64,000 nt of DNA, taken from contig NZ_CP019434.1 of NCBI RefSeq assembly GCF_001975725.1, forward strand, positions 2,067,486-2,131,485, written 5' to 3'. The position numbers and the translations under genes are program-made. Under the pieces are notes generated by a model. It saw nothing but the letters and a program-made list of their open reading frames with translations, searched no databases and was not told the DNA's origin. The first letter of the stretch is position 1. Every line of letters begins with the position of its first letter. Below are positions 1-9,318 of the stretch, piece by piece. This DNA is from Acidihalobacter ferrooxydans. Lineage in GTDB: Bacteria > Pseudomonadota > Gammaproteobacteria > DSM-5130 > Acidihalobacteraceae.

Positions 1-1623
1 TCGGTCAGCCTGTGGCTTACGGTAATCAGCGCCGGGTTGATCATGGTTTCCCTCGGCATCGGTGATTTTTCAAAGGCTGGCTGGACCGGCTACCCGCCGC
101 TCAGTGGCCTCAACTTCAGCCCTGATTCAGGTGTCGATTACTGGATCTGGGCAATTCAGTTGAGCGGTCTGGGCACCCTGCTAACAGGTATCAATTTCAC
201 CACCACGATTCTGCGCATGCGTGCGCCCGGCATGAAACTGATGCGCATGCCGGTATTCACCTGGGCAATTTTGTGCACCAGCATTCTGATCATCCTCGCC
301 TTCCCGGTGTTGACCGTAACCCTGGCGCTGCTGTCGCTCGACCGTTACGCCGGCATGCACTTCTTCACCAGCGCCATGGGCGGCAACATGATGCTCTATG
401 CCAATCTGTTCTGGGTTTGGGGTCACCCCGAGGTGTACATCATCATACTTCCCGCCTTCGGCGTGTTCTCCGAAGTCGTCGCAACGATGTGCGGCAAACG
501 CCTGTTCGGCTACACCACAATGGTCTATGCGACCGCCGCGATCACTGTGCTCTCGTTCACTGTGTGGTTACATCACTTCTTCACCATGGGTTCGACCGCG
601 AGTGTGAACGCCGTATTCGGCATCGCGACCATGCTGATCGCTATTCCCACCGGCGTGAAGATATTCAACTGGCTGTTCACCATGTATCGCGGTCGTGTAC
701 GTTTCGAGACACCGATGCTGTGGACAATGTCATTCCTGACCACGTTTACCATCGGTGGCATGACCGGCGTCATGCTCGCCATTCCTGGTGCCGACTATGT
801 GCTGCACAACAGCGAATTCCTGGTTGCACATTTTCACAACGTGCTCATCCCCGGAACCCTGTTCGGTATGTTTGCCGGTTACTCCTACTGGTTCCCCAAG
901 GCTTTCGGTTTCGCGCTGAACGAAAAATGGGGCAAGCGCGCATTCTGGGCCTGGACGGTCGGATTCTACGTCGCCTTTATGCCGCTCTACGTACTGGGCT
1001 TTCTGGGCATGCCGCGTCGCCTTGATCATTACACCAACCCGGCGTGGCACCCCTGGCTGGTGATCGCCGGAATCGGCGCGGTACTGATCCTGTTCGGCAT
1101 TATTTTTCAGGCAATCCAACTCTTCGTCAGCATCCGCGAGCGCGACAAGACCCGCGATCTGACCGGAGACTACTGGCAGAACGGTCGCACGTTGGAATGG
1201 GCCACAGCCTCACCGGCGCCTTTCTACAACTTCGCCCATACCCCCGTCGTGCATGATTTAGACGCGTTCATGGCGATGAAGGAGAAAGGCACAGCCTATG
1301 AGCGTCCGACCGAGTACGAGGACATCCATATGCCCAGGAACACGGCAGCCGGCTTCATCATTGGCGTGTTCGCCTTCACGCTGGGCTTCGGATTCATCTG
1401 GTACATCTGGTGGCTTGTCATTGCCAGTGCGCTAGGCATCCTCGGCACGCTCATCGCCCGCGCCATGAACGACGATGTTGACTACTACGTGCCCGCAGCA
1501 GAAGTGCGCAGCATCGAGGAAGCGCGTGCGCAACAACTCGCTGAAGCGCAGCGCCGTCAAAGCGGCAGCAGCGGCGACGACCGCCACTCTCCCATCATTC
1601 TCGTGCATCAGGTGCAATCATGA
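1..1623 (+). CDS. cyoB: Cytochrome bo3 ubiquinol oxidase subunit I (3' part)
   Basis: Haem-copper quinol oxidase catalytic subunit, which oxidises ubiquinol, reduces O2 and pumps protons in the inner membrane. The reading frame is open from base 1, so the N-terminal part lies outside the window; about 540 of some 660 residues are visible. Visible hallmarks, counted from base 1: GHPEVY at residues 141-146 (CuB histidine, its cross-linked tyrosine and the proton-channel glutamate), the CuB pair HH at 191-192, and HFH at 277-279 (haem ligands). Many hydrophobic segments follow, then a hydrophilic tail rich in Glu, Arg and Gln. The stop overlaps the cyoC start (ATGA), so translation is probably coupled. 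The quinol-oxidase type rather than a cytochrome c oxidase is inferred from overall similarity and from the small cyoC/cyoD partners. Confidence 0.95.
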   Translation, partial: SVSLWLTVISAGLIMVSLGIGDFSKAGWTGYPPLSGLNFSPDSGVDYWIWAIQLSGLGTLLTGINFTTTILRMRAPGMKLMRMPVFTWAILCTSILIILAFPVLTVTLALLSLDRYAGMHFFTSAMGGNMMLYANLFWVWGHPEVYIIILPAFGVFSEVVATMCGKRLFGYTTMVYATAAITVLSFTVWLHHFFTMGSTASVNAVFGIATMLIAIPTGVKIFNWLFTMYRGRVRFETPMLWTMSFLTTFTIGGMTGVMLAIPGADYVLHNSEFLVAHFHNVLIPGTLFGMFAGYSYWFPKAFGFALNEKWGKRAFWAWTVGFYVAFMPLYVLGFLGMPRRLDHYTNPAWHPWLVIAGIGAVLILFGIIFQAIQLFVSIRERDKTRDLTGDYWQNGRTLEWATASPAPFYNFAHTPVVHDLDAFMAMKEKGTAYERPTEYEDIHMPRNTAAGFIIGVFAFTLGFGFIWYIWWLVIASALGILGTLIARAMNDDVDYYVPAAEVRSIEEARAQQLAEAQRRQSGSSGDDRHSPIILVHQVQS

Positions 1624-2234
1624 CGACTGACGCAATGACCTACGAGGACGGCCAGACCCAGGCGCAGGGGCATGGCGAAGCCGTATCAACCACGATTTAC
1701 GGCTTCTGGCTGTACATCATGAGCGACTGCATCCTGTTCGGTGCAATCTTCGCCACCTTCGGCGTACTGAGCCACAGCTACGCCGGAGGCCCGACGGGCA
1801 AGGAACTGTTCGACCTGCCCTACGTGTTCGGCGAAACAATGTTTCTGCTGTTCAGCAGCGTGACCTACGGCTTTGCAGTGCTCGCCTTGAACCGAAAAAA
1901 CAGACCTCAGATTCTGGGCTGGCTTTTCGTGACCTTTCTGCTAGGGCTCGGCTTTATCAGCATGGAAATCAACGAATTCCATCACCTGATTCTCGAAGGC
2001 TATGGCCCCGATCGCAGCGGTTACCTTTCAGCCTTTTTCACCCTGGTCGGTACGCACGGCACACACGTCACGCTTGGCCTGGTCTGGATGGTCGTGATGA
2101 TGTTTCAGGTTATGCGCAAGGGGCTCACCACACCCGTGCAATCGCGCCTCGTGCGCCTGAGCATGTTCTGGCACTTTCTCGACATCGTCTGGATCGCGGT
2201 TTTTACGGTTGTCTACCTAATGGGGGTGATGTGA
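1620..2234 (+). CDS. cyoC: Cytochrome bo3 ubiquinol oxidase subunit III
   Basis: Subunit III of the bo3 quinol oxidase, 204 residues, the usual length for CyoC. It is an integral membrane protein with five predicted hydrophobic segments and the subunit III signature around the FISMEINEF and [10 protein letters not shown] stretches. It structurally supports the proton-pumping core. Its ATG overlaps the cyoB stop and its own stop overlaps the cyoD start, so the three genes form a tightly coupled operon. Confidence 0.95.
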   Translation: MTTDAMTYEDGQTQAQGHGEAVSTTIYGFWLYIMSDCILFGAIFATFGVLSHSYAGGPTGKELFDLPYVFGETMFLLFSSVTYGFAVLALNRKNRPQILGWLFVTFLLGLGFISMEINEFHHLILEGYGPDRSGYLSAFFTLVGTHGTHVTLGLVWMVVMMFQVMRKGLTTPVQSRLVRLSMFWHFLDIVWIAVFTVVYLMGVM

Positions 2235-2572
2235 TGTCACACGATGAAACGATCCATATTCCAGGTATCAGCCACGCCAATTTCCGCGCTTACGTGATCG
2301 GCTTCGCACTCTCGATCATACTGACGGCCATCCCATTCGGTTTAGTCATATACGGGCTCGACGCCGGCATGTCCCACGTCATCGTTCTGACAGGGATTGC
2401 ACTGGCAGCCACTGTGCAGGTACTCGTGCACCTGCACTACTTTCTGCATCTTGATCGATCATCCGAACAAAGCTGGAACGTGCAAGCGATCCTGTTCACC
2501 GCCCTGATCATTGTCATCATGATCCTCGGCACATTGTGGATCATGTTCGATTTACAGGGTCGCATGATGTGA
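2234..2572 (+). CDS. cyoD: Cytochrome bo3 ubiquinol oxidase subunit IV
   Basis: Small subunit of the quinol oxidase with three membrane-spanning segments, about 112 residues, as expected for CyoD. The motif VQVLVHLHYFLHL in the middle helix is typical of the family. An upstream GTG in the same frame at 2231 is possible, but the ATG at 2234 overlaps the cyoC stop (TGATG) and is preferred. No cyoE (haem O synthase) follows; the next gene downstream is unrelated, so cyoE must lie elsewhere. Confidence 0.93.
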   Translation: MSHDETIHIPGISHANFRAYVIGFALSIILTAIPFGLVIYGLDAGMSHVIVLTGIALAATVQVLVHLHYFLHLDRSSEQSWNVQAILFTALIIVIMILGTLWIMFDLQGRMM

Positions 2573-2600
2573 TTCCGCTGCCGACAACGTGTAGCTCCAG

Positions 2601-2633
2601 CGATGCCAGGCTACCGAAAGCTGCCTGGCGTCG
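2601..2633 (+). terminator. Hairpin after cyoD
   Basis: An 11-bp stem (one G-T pair) with left arm 2601-2611 and right arm 2623-2633 lies 28 bases after the cyoD stop. There is no clear T-run, so it may act as a 3'-end stabilising hairpin or a weak terminator of the cyo operon. Confidence 0.45.
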
Positions 2634-2677
2634 CTTCCCCGGCGTAGAACCCGATCAGAATTCAACTCAGATAATCG

Positions 2678-2806
2678 ATTAGGCGAAGTGATCATTGCGA
2701 AGAAACATGGATTCACAGAGAACTTATGAGTGAGCAACATCGTTGCGCCATGACCGAGCGAAGTTTTTTGCAGATTCAAAGATGAGGAACGGGCGCCTCG
2801 CCTAAT
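2678..2806. repeat. MITE-like inverted-repeat element, family C, copy 1
   Basis: Non-coding element of about 130 bp bounded by attaggcga at the left and its near-complement tcgcctaat at the right. A diverged copy lies at 57636-57771 with the same ends, and both share the internal blocks gattcacagag / gttcacagag and gattcaaagat. No reading frame is seen, so it could only be moved by a transposase supplied in trans. Confidence 0.6.
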
Positions 2807-2854
2807 GGATTAGGCTGGGTTTATCAGAGCCATCGCAAATGAAAGACACGTTAA

Positions 2855-2941
2855 TGGTGCCCGGAGCCGGAATCGAACCGGCATGACCTTTCGGTCGAGG
2901 GATTTTAAGTCCCTTGCGTCTACCAATTTCGCCATCCGGGC
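2855..2941 (-). tRNA. tRNA-Leu (anticodon UAA)
   Basis: An 87-nt class II tRNA with encoded CCA at 2855-2857. Acceptor stem gcccgga/tccgggc, D-loop ggcgaaattggtagac, anticodon loop ctTAAaa, a long variable arm and a GGTTCGATTCC T-arm are all visible on the minus strand. The long variable arm and UAA anticodon identify leucine. Confidence 0.97.
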
Positions 2942-3078
2942 TGTGCGCGCACGTCATTAGTCATCTGCTGGGCAGGCAGCAGGCGGGAGACAGTAGCCGA
3001 TCACCTCCGAATTGACAACCAACCGACAGCGGCCAAAGTCTGGCATATTTGCCGACTCAAGGCATCCTTGGACGCATC

Positions 3079-4368
3079 GTGACCAACACCAACGCACCGC
3101 TCATCGCTGGCCTGTGTCTCACCACCACGGTACTTCTTGCTGCGCTCTACGGGATAACCCCGGAATTCGTGCCCAAGTTGCTGGTCTCAGCCCCGGCGTG
3201 GGTCGCTGCAGTTCTATTATGGACACGCGCAACACACCGAACCCGCATTCAAGCCTACGTACTCAGTACCATTGGTGTTGCTGGGCTTGCCTGGGGTGCG
3301 ACCCATGCCGGGCGCATCGATCCGACCCTCATCTTCGCCAGCAATATCCTGCTCGTTGCCATGCTGGCGGCGGTCAGCTTCCTGCGCTTGACCGTCCGCC
3401 CTGGCTTTGTACCCGCTATGTTAGCTCCTCGAGGGCGCAATGCTCTTTGGAGCACACTGCTGGGCGTACATCTGTTCGGTGCGGTGATCAATCTATCGGC
3501 CGTTTTCATCATGGGTGACCGATTGTCGAGCACGCGTGAACTGACCCCCCGTCAAATCAGTGTGCTGACCCGTGGCTTCTCTGCAGCGGCCTTCTGGTCG
3601 CCCTTCTTTGCTGCCATGGCCGCCGCGCTAACCTATGCGCCCGGCGCTCAAGTGAGCCAACTTATGTTGCTTGGCATACCGCTCGCAACGCTGGCGCTGA
3701 TCGTCACCGCCACGCGCAAGTCCGCTGCCGATCGTGACTTCGAAGGCTATCCAATGCGATTCGCAACACTCTGGCTTCCCGCGACCCTCGCTGCACTCGT
3801 GCTGTTGCTGCACGAAGCCTTTCCACATTGGCCGATACTGACGATCATTTGTATGCTAGCGCCTCTGGTTTCAGTGGCCTATCTCACGGTCACCAAGCAC
3901 GAAACCTACGCCGCACTCGGCAGCCATCTTCGCCTCGGTTTGCCTTCAATGGCGAACGAACTGCTACTGTTTCTCGCTGCCGGCTTGATGGCCGCAGGTA
4001 TCGACAGCACCCTGAGCACGCTGCACAACTGGCTGCCGTTTAGTCACTTCGGCGGCATTGAAGCCGCCTTGACACTGTTTTTCATGTACCTCATTGCTCT
4101 CGTCGGCGTACACCCGGTCATCGCTATTGCCGTCATTGGCACAGTGTTCGCGCCCTTGCACCCGCAAGCCAATCTGCTAGCGATGACTTTTCTTTGCTCA
4201 TGGGCAATTGCTGTGGGTACCAGTCCATTTTCCGGCATGAATCTAGCCATTCAGGGGCGGTACCGCGTTGCGCCGCTGGATTTTCTGCGTTGGAATGGCC
4301 GCTACAGCATCGTCATGCTTGCCGCAAGCATGGTCACCTTATTCACTTACGGACATTGGTTTACTTAA
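3079..4368 (+). CDS. Polytopic membrane protein, possible ion/organic-anion transporter
   Basis: About 429 residues, almost entirely hydrophobic, with roughly eleven predicted membrane segments and short loops. Stretches such as LIALVGVHPVIAIAVIG and AVGTSPFSGMNLAIQGRY resemble the re-entrant, small-residue-rich regions of the ion-transporter superfamily (the wider grouping of DctM, CitM and ArsB). I cannot assign a substrate. The GTG at 3079 is preferred because the protein then starts next to the first hydrophobic segment; a TTG at 3049 would add ten residues. It stands alone, downstream of the minus-strand tRNA-Leu and converging with the SH3 gene. The membrane nature is sure, the transporter role is inference. 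Confidence 0.6.
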   Translation: MTNTNAPLIAGLCLTTTVLLAALYGITPEFVPKLLVSAPAWVAAVLLWTRATHRTRIQAYVLSTIGVAGLAWGATHAGRIDPTLIFASNILLVAMLAAVSFLRLTVRPGFVPAMLAPRGRNALWSTLLGVHLFGAVINLSAVFIMGDRLSSTRELTPRQISVLTRGFSAAAFWSPFFAAMAAALTYAPGAQVSQLMLLGIPLATLALIVTATRKSAADRDFEGYPMRFATLWLPATLAALVLLLHEAFPHWPILTIICMLAPLVSVAYLTVTKHETYAALGSHLRLGLPSMANELLLFLAAGLMAAGIDSTLSTLHNWLPFSHFGGIEAALTLFFMYLIALVGVHPVIAIAVIGTVFAPLHPQANLLAMTFLCSWAIAVGTSPFSGMNLAIQGRYRVAPLDFLRWNGRYSIVMLAASMVTLFTYGHWFT

Positions 4369-4406
4369 TCGATGAGCACACACAGTGCCCCAGCGACGCG
4401 TTCCTT

Positions 4407-5141
4407 TCAGTTGAACCAGTTATCCTTTCGCTTGCGAGTCAGCCGCGGCATCAACAAACCCAGAATCAAACCCACCAACAACACCCCGCCACCGGCCATG
4501 AACCAGCGCAGCAGCCCAGTATTGCGCAGTGTGGCATTCTCGCTGCTGACACTGGTTAACTGCCGCTCCAGAGTGGTCACCCGCACTTTCAGCTTATCGT
4601 TGGCATCAGCCATAGCGACAGCATTTTTCGCCGTCTTGCGCAAGGTCTGATATTCCTGCTGGAGACTATCAAAGCGGCTGCGTAAAGCCGCATCAGCCTG
4701 TACCTTTGCTGTCAATTCGTTTTTGGTCTTGGCCAGTGTTTGTTGAGCTGTCTTCAGCTTCGCATCCGCTGCCGCAACAGCTTGATGCGCCTGGGCAAGC
4801 TGCGCACGGGCAGCCGGTCGATCCATCAGAAAGCGGGTCAGAACCCATCCACTGACCCCACTGGATGTTTTGACTTCGCTATAACCGTTTTTCGCATTTT
4901 GTTGCAAAACCGTCACTCGATCACCACTGCTGAGCATGCTTAGAATCTGGTGTCCCAGCCCAGGGCCGGAGCGCAGCGTGATTTGAAATTGGTCGGTCAC
5001 ATAACGTGTAGGGTGTGTCACCGGAGCACTGGCCGTCGGCGCAGATGCATCGGTTGCGGCCGCAACCGCCGCCTGTGGCGCGCCGGTCAGGCACACCCCG
5101 CAGAGCAATACAGCCATGCCGGCCAAACGCGAACTATCCAT
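4407..5141 (-). CDS. SH3-domain membrane protein (YgiM/TIGR04211 type)
   Basis: A 244-residue protein of the bacterial SH3-domain family found beside envelope genes in gammaproteobacteria. An N-terminal signal segment (MAVLLCGVCLTGAPQAA) is followed by an SH3b domain (about residues 45-110: LRSGPGLGHQIL, then GWVLTRFL). Next come a long Ala/Lys/Gln/Leu-rich coiled coil and a C-terminal membrane anchor (WFMAGGGVLLVGLILGLLM) ending in a basic tail. The ATG at 5141 is chosen because it has a GGGGGA ribosome site 6-7 bases upstream and starts just before the signal segment. The open frame runs further upstream only because it passes through repeat elements. A role in peptidoglycan or envelope organisation is inferred from the domain only. 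Confidence 0.8.
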   Translation of the reverse strand: MDSSRLAGMAVLLCGVCLTGAPQAAVAAATDASAPTASAPVTHPTRYVTDQFQITLRSGPGLGHQILSMLSSGDRVTVLQQNAKNGYSEVKTSSGVSGWVLTRFLMDRPAARAQLAQAHQAVAAADAKLKTAQQTLAKTKNELTAKVQADAALRSRFDSLQQEYQTLRKTAKNAVAMADANDKLKVRVTTLERQLTSVSSENATLRNTGLLRWFMAGGGVLLVGLILGLLMPRLTRKRKDNWFN

Positions 5142-5179
5142 AAATCCCCCGCTCATTCGAGTGCTCGATACTAGCTCGA

Positions 5180-5328
5180 ATGTTTCATAACTACCACCGA
5201 TCTCGCGGGTCTCTTGGTGCCACAAAGGATATTTCCTCAGTTGGCCGTAGTCGCCGATACGCCGCTCCTTCGGAAATGCCCTTGTGTAAGCCATATCCAG
5301 CGCGATATCAGCACTAATTGTGAAGCAT
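5180..5328. repeat. MITE-like inverted-repeat element, family A, copy 1
   Basis: Non-coding element starting atgtttcataac and ending attgtgaagcat (imperfect inverted ends). A diverged copy lies at 51446-51624; both share the blocks atctcgcgggtc, ggatatttcctc and atccagcg. It sits about 40 bases upstream of the SH3 gene start, so it may supply or disturb its promoter. Confidence 0.65.
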
Positions 5329-5340
5329 CCGGGCGACGAA

Positions 5341-5501
5341 GCCTGGCGGACTTGGAAAGAATCGGCTGCGGCAATGGGATAATGAGCCCACAACCCGCGC
5401 TTTTTCGTCGAATAGAACCCCTATTGTCCTCAAAAGAGCGAGAAACTGTCTCCATTCCCCACTCGCCTCGCTAAGATGCTCTCAGTCCGACAGGCTTGTA
5501 G
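5341..5501. repeat. MITE-like inverted-repeat element, family B, copy 1
   Basis: About 160 bp, bounded by gcctggcggacttgg at the left and gtccgacaggc near the right end. The second copy at 51723-51889 has better preserved ends. The internal block aaagaatcggctgcgg and the following bases are nearly identical in the two copies. It lies only 12 bases from family A copy 1. Confidence 0.7.
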
Positions 5502-5947
5502 CACAGCGGACCACACCCAGCCGATGGCCACACAACGACCAAAATCGGCAAACAGCACGCTATGCTCCGATTCTATCTCAATGATCTTTCGCAACCTGAT
5601 TCCACCGTTTCTGACCCGCACTTCATGTGCCACAACATGTTACGACTGCGGTTTGATCACCAGGGCAGTTCCAACGAAATCGACCGGATACCTGCTGCAT
5701 AGCGGCGAATACCTCGAAGACGGAGTAGAGGTGATCGTGTGCAAGCGTAACCTGCTCAGGCATATCATCCAAACCGATAGTGGCGCTGTCGATCTCAAGA
5801 CGCCGAAGGCTCATATCTTCGAAGCACGATGCCTGCTCCAACAAAGACCTGATTCCGCCATGTCAGAATCGGCACAAAGCCGTGAGGCGCGGATATGATT
5901 CCGCGATCGCGTCCCAAGCGCTTTCTGTTAAACTTCGCGTGCAGCAA
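5502..5947. other. Stretch with no confident gene
   Basis: About 450 bases between the repeat pair and tRNA-Arg. Short open frames exist on both strands; one on the minus strand (5623-5844) has a protein-like composition, but none has a ribosome site, a recognisable domain or a consistent frame over the whole stretch. It may hold the remains of a decayed minus-strand gene. Confidence 0.4.
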
Positions 5948-6024
5948 GCCCCGGTGGCACAGTAGGATAGCGCGGCCCCCTCCTAAGGGGCAGGTCGGGG
6001 GTTCGAATCCCTCCCGGGGCACCA
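5948..6024 (+). tRNA. tRNA-Arg (anticodon CCU), island attachment site
   Basis: A 77-nt tRNA with encoded CCA. The acceptor stem gccccgg pairs with ccggggc, the anticodon loop is ctCCTaa, and the T-arm reads GGTTCGAATCC. It lies 177 bases upstream of a tyrosine integrase in the same orientation, the classic arrangement in which the 3' half of the tRNA gene serves as the left attachment site of an integrated element. A second copy of the 3' half was not seen elsewhere in the window. Confidence 0.96.
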
Positions 6025-6201
6025 TCAACGAAGAATCAACAAGTTACAACATTTTCCAGCATTTTCATTTTTATTGTTAATCAGCATCTTAAGGCCAGTA
6101 TAGCGGCCTCACCGCCCCACTTTCCATCGCTCAGCGCCGCTTCTTTTATTATCTTGTTGTGCCGTATTTACGCGCATGGCGTAGTCTCGCGATTAAAACA
6201 G

Positions 6202-7212
6202 ATGGCAACCTTCCGCAAACGGGGCACCCGCTGGCGAGCCGAATTGTTCGTGAAGGGTCAGCGTCGCTCGGCAACCTTCACCACCAAACGAGAGGCCCAG
6301 GCCTGGGCGGCGCAGACCGAAGCGAAGCTTTACACGCAGAGCACGGCGGATATCCCTGACAAATCTTTCGAGGAACTGATGCATCGGTACGCCGATGAGG
6401 TCTCGGTTCACAAACGCGGAGCCCGGCGGGAACGCATGATGATCCAGGTCAGTTTGCGTGACACCGAGATTTCCATAATCCCACTTCGGGATTTACGCCC
6501 TTCCGACCTGTCCGCCTGGCGGGAACGACGACTTGAACAAGTGTGCGCAAGCAGCGGCATGCGAGAGAGGACCATTCTCTCCCACGCCTGCTCGATTGCC
6601 CGGCGGGAATGGGGATGGCTCAACACCAACCCGATGGCCGACGTGCGCCGGCCCGCGTCGCCCCAGGCCCGCACACGGCGCCCGACTGAGGAAGAAATCG
6701 AGGCGTTGCTGTTCACGATGGGGTACGCGCCCGACCGGGCTCCGGAGACCGCCATGGCGCGTGTCGGCGCCGCCTTCCTGTTCGCCTGCGAAACCGCGAT
6801 GCGCGCCGGGGAGATTTGCGCCTTGCAATGGGATGGTGTGCATGAGCGCCACGTGCATTTGCCGCTGACGAAAAACGGTCATCCTCGCGATGTGCCGCTC
6901 TCGACGCAAGCCCGGCGCATCATCGAACAACTGCGGCCTGTCACAGGCGAACACGCGCATGTATTCGACCTGACCAGCGCCTTGCTCGATGCCCTGTTCA
7001 GAAAGGCCCGGGATCGCCTGGCCGTCGACGGCCCTCTTAAGGACATCCGCAGCTTGCATTTCCACGACACGCGGCGTGAAGCGCTCACCCGGCTTTCGAA
7101 GGTCTTCAGCGTCATGGAGCTGGCGCGTATCAGTGGACACCGCGACCTGCGTATCCTGCAGAACGTCTACTACGCGCCCAAGGTAGAGGATCTGGCCGAT
7201 AAATTGGCATAA
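6202..7212 (+). CDS. Tyrosine-recombinase integrase
   Basis: A 336-residue phage/island-type site-specific recombinase. The N-terminal part (MATFRKRGTRWRAELFVKG) resembles the Arm-DNA-binding region and is followed by a core-binding domain. The catalytic domain shows the first arginine in AMRAGEICALQW, the box II HDTRREALTRL (His-x-x-Arg), the second histidine in ISGHRDL, and the nucleophile tyrosine in QNVYYAP near the C-terminus. All key residues are present, so it could be active. The ATG at 6202 is chosen because upstream starts lack homology. It directly follows tRNA-Arg(CCU), its likely integration site. Confidence 0.9.
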   Translation: MATFRKRGTRWRAELFVKGQRRSATFTTKREAQAWAAQTEAKLYTQSTADIPDKSFEELMHRYADEVSVHKRGARRERMMIQVSLRDTEISIIPLRDLRPSDLSAWRERRLEQVCASSGMRERTILSHACSIARREWGWLNTNPMADVRRPASPQARTRRPTEEEIEALLFTMGYAPDRAPETAMARVGAAFLFACETAMRAGEICALQWDGVHERHVHLPLTKNGHPRDVPLSTQARRIIEQLRPVTGEHAHVFDLTSALLDALFRKARDRLAVDGPLKDIRSLHFHDTRREALTRLSKVFSVMELARISGHRDLRILQNVYYAPKVEDLADKLA

Positions 7213-7349
7213 AAACGAGTCGGTGCCAGAACAAAACCTCTCTCAGGTTCCACCTGTTTGTCAGCGTGCGCACAGAAAATCGCCGACCGCTGCGCAACGC
7301 AGTGCGGATTCACCCAGCCCGACGATCTAAATAAATCGCCTTTGGATGA

Positions 7350-7640
7350 ATCCAGGCCGACAAACTCCGCGATGGGCCAGGTTCCTGGATTGAAAACCCA
7401 TCGGCTTCGACCACACCTCCAGAACAACTAGAGTCCGCGGGTGCTGCCCCGCCCAGTGACGAGCCACCCCTGGCCGTGGCTGATTTATTTGCCGCCGAGC
7501 CAACGCGGCCCAAACCAACCCGGCAGCGACCGCGCAAACAGCAAAAAGCCGCGGAGAAAACAGCCGGCTCGCGTACGTGGGAGGCCTATTGCCAGGCCTA
7601 TCGAGAAAAATACGGCATTGACCCTGTGCGAAACGTCTGA
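7350..7640 (+). pseudogene. Truncated phage/plasmid-type protein remnant
   Basis: An open frame without a start codon runs from 7350 to a TGA at 7638. Its end reads TWEAYCQAYREKYGIDPVRN, which resembles the conserved region of small phage/island proteins lying next to replication-type genes. The frame stops straight after this motif, where relatives as I recall them continue for a further 60-90 residues. The missing start and the early stop indicate a remnant. Family assignment is from memory of the motif and is tentative. Confidence 0.4.
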
Positions 7641-7706
7641 CGACGAACGAATCCGCTTCTTGTTCGGCTGAGCTTGCATTGTTGACGATGCCGGTATTCT
7701 GATTCC

Positions 7707-8276
7707 ATGGACATTCAAAAAGACACCAAACCGTTCTTCGCCATGTGGGTTGCCGTGCATGAAAGCTACGGGCGCACCCTTTCTCCGATGGCCGTGAAAC
7801 TCGCCTTCAGGGCGCTGTCGTCGTGGCCCATCAATGACATTGCCCGCGCGGTCGAGGCGCATCTGTCCGACCCGGATGCCGGGCGCTTTGTACCGAAACC
7901 GGCCGATATTGTCAGGCACCTGTTGGATGATGGCACACAAGACCTGGCCGAACGGGCCTGGTCGCGGGTAACGCGCGGCATTGCTCAGGTCGGCCCCTGG
8001 CAATCCATTCGGTGCGATGACCCCTTGATTTTGCCCGTCATACGGGACATGGGAGGCTGGATCAAGCTCTGCGCTATGGAGTCGGAACGTGACTTGAGCT
8101 TTGCCGGCAAGGAATTTATGCGTCGCTACGCGGCTTATGTTGGGCGTGGCCGCGCCGGTGAGCCCGTGGATAAACTCGCGGGCATCGCCGAACGCGACCT
8201 GATTGCCAGTGGCTATCCTGAAAACGTTCCGGACCCTATCCCGCTACCCGGACAGGCCGATCCGCCGCTTCACTGA
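7707..8276 (+). CDS. Phage-type conserved protein (DUF6475-like)
   Basis: A 189-residue soluble protein starting at an ATG with the frame MDIQKDTKPFFAMWVAVHES. The central region (FRALSSWPINDIARAVEAHL, then GRFVPKPADIVRHL) resembles small phage proteins of replicative loci that bind or present DNA. No catalytic motif is visible. It lies downstream of the truncated remnant and upstream of a perfect hairpin that overlaps its stop codon. Probably cargo of the tRNA-Arg island. Confidence 0.55.
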   Translation: MDIQKDTKPFFAMWVAVHESYGRTLSPMAVKLAFRALSSWPINDIARAVEAHLSDPDAGRFVPKPADIVRHLLDDGTQDLAERAWSRVTRGIAQVGPWQSIRCDDPLILPVIRDMGGWIKLCAMESERDLSFAGKEFMRRYAAYVGRGRAGEPVDKLAGIAERDLIASGYPENVPDPIPLPGQADPPLH

Positions 8277-8303
8277 TTGGGATTCGAGGAAATCCCAATC
8301 AGT
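8272..8303. terminator. Perfect 13-bp hairpin at the end of the phage-type gene
   Basis: Left arm 8272-8284 (actgattgggatt) and right arm 8291-8303 are perfectly complementary with a six-base loop, and the arm includes the stop codon of the gene at 7707-8276. There is no T-run on either side, so it could be a terminator-like hairpin or a protein-binding palindrome. Confidence 0.45.
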
Positions 8304-8889
8304 ACCGCCGTCGCGGCTTGGGATTGTTCCGTCGAGCGCGTAAACCAGGGCTACCGTTGCAGTGGCACCGACGCAAGTTACACGAAAGGCCGTGTGTTTG
8401 CTGTTGCCGACACACGGCGCAGTGTAACAGTCTGGTCAAAAACCGGTCAGCTGCAGTAAACCACTGACGCTTCGATCAGAAATCGCGCTGTTCAAGACTT
8501 ATTCACGCACTTATCCACAGTTTTTGTGGATCGTTCAGCGCAGCAGGTCGATGCTGGCCCTCCGCTGGGCCGCGAATTGAGTGGGCTCGCGAGTGTTTGG
8601 AAATGCTGTCCTGAGCAAAGCTGATGCGCTACTCCATGCTCAGCCTGCGCCAGCACCTGTGGCGTACGAGGAAGATCGAGGGGCGCTGGGGCTGGCTCGG
8701 TCGCACGCGCAGTAGTCAGCGGGTCGAGACGTTCGCCGCCGATGGCGACAATCCTGCTCGCGCAGGCGCGGCTATGCGCCGGTCGCGGATGCGTGAGGCG
8801 ATGACGCGAGCAAGGATTTCGCCATTGCACAGGCTGGGGTATCGAGCCGTGATCGGGAGGACAGCCAAAGCGCATCCACGGACACTCCT
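8304..8889. other. Stretch with DnaA-box-like sites but no confident gene
   Basis: About 590 bases. A perfect DnaA box (TTATCCACA) lies at 8511-8519, a degenerate one (ttattcacg) at 8499-8507 and an inverted one (tgtggatcg) at 8526-8534. This could be a fragment of a plasmid-like replication origin. Open frames here (for example 8624-8980 plus) overlap the next gene in a different frame and look like chance. Confidence 0.4.
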
Positions 8890-9234
8890 GTGGCACAAAG
8901 ACACAGAATCCTCGCCAGAGTGCTATCAATTACTTCTGACGAAAAAGGGCGGCCTGCCGTGGATACCTCAGAATTGCTGAGGGTCTTCGGCATGATTTAC
9001 AACGATACATTCCAAGAATCTGTAAACGATTCACAAGTGCTAACACCAAAAGATAGAGAGGAAACGGGCCTGCTTACAGCAGAAATCGCCCGCTTAACAG
9101 CCATCGTGGAGCGGCAGGAGCGGGAGCTGGGATCTGTAAAGGATGAGATTTCGTGGCTGTGCGCCAGGGTCGAAGCCGCCGAACAACGAATGCTTGCCGG
9201 GCCAGGAACCAAGAAAAAATGGTGGTGGCGCTGA
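8890..9234 (+). CDS. Plasmid-type DNA-binding protein, probably N-truncated
   Basis: About 114 residues from a GTG. The part KGRPAVDTSELLRVFG is the end of a helix-turn-helix motif typical of small plasmid/island accessory proteins. It is followed by a long coiled coil (LTAEIARLTAIVERQERELG) and an aromatic basic C-terminus (KKKWWWR). The frame is open upstream to a stop at 8794 and contains AIAQAGVS, which looks like the first helix of the same motif. An upstream frameshift or loss of the real start is therefore likely. Function unknown; a plasmid-replication or maintenance role is inference. Confidence 0.45.
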   Translation: MAQRHRILARVLSITSDEKGRPAVDTSELLRVFGMIYNDTFQESVNDSQVLTPKDREETGLLTAEIARLTAIVERQERELGSVKDEISWLCARVEAAEQRMLAGPGTKKKWWWR

Positions 9235-9291
9235 TGACGAGGACATGCCCGCCATTCCAATGGGCGCAGCAGGCCATGCCCCTAGAACCTA

Positions 9292-9310
9292 TATACGCTA
9301 ATGGCGTATA
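9292..9310. promoter_or_regulatory. Palindromic operator of the toxin-antitoxin pair
   Basis: A perfect inverted repeat, TATACGC-5 bases-GCGTATA, lies immediately upstream of the toxin ATG at 9319. Such palindromes are the usual binding sites of XRE-type antitoxins that repress their own operon. It covers the alternative upstream ATG at 9301, which argues for the start at 9319. Confidence 0.6.
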
Positions 9311-9318
9311 GTTCGGGC

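Noticed and set aside
6154-6201. Longer N-terminus for the integrase
   Set aside because: The extra residues are not typical of integrases; the ATG at 6202 starts the Arm-DNA-binding-like region.
8624-8980. 118-residue plus-strand frame
   Set aside because: Overlaps the HTH/coiled-coil gene in a different frame and has no protein-like motif.
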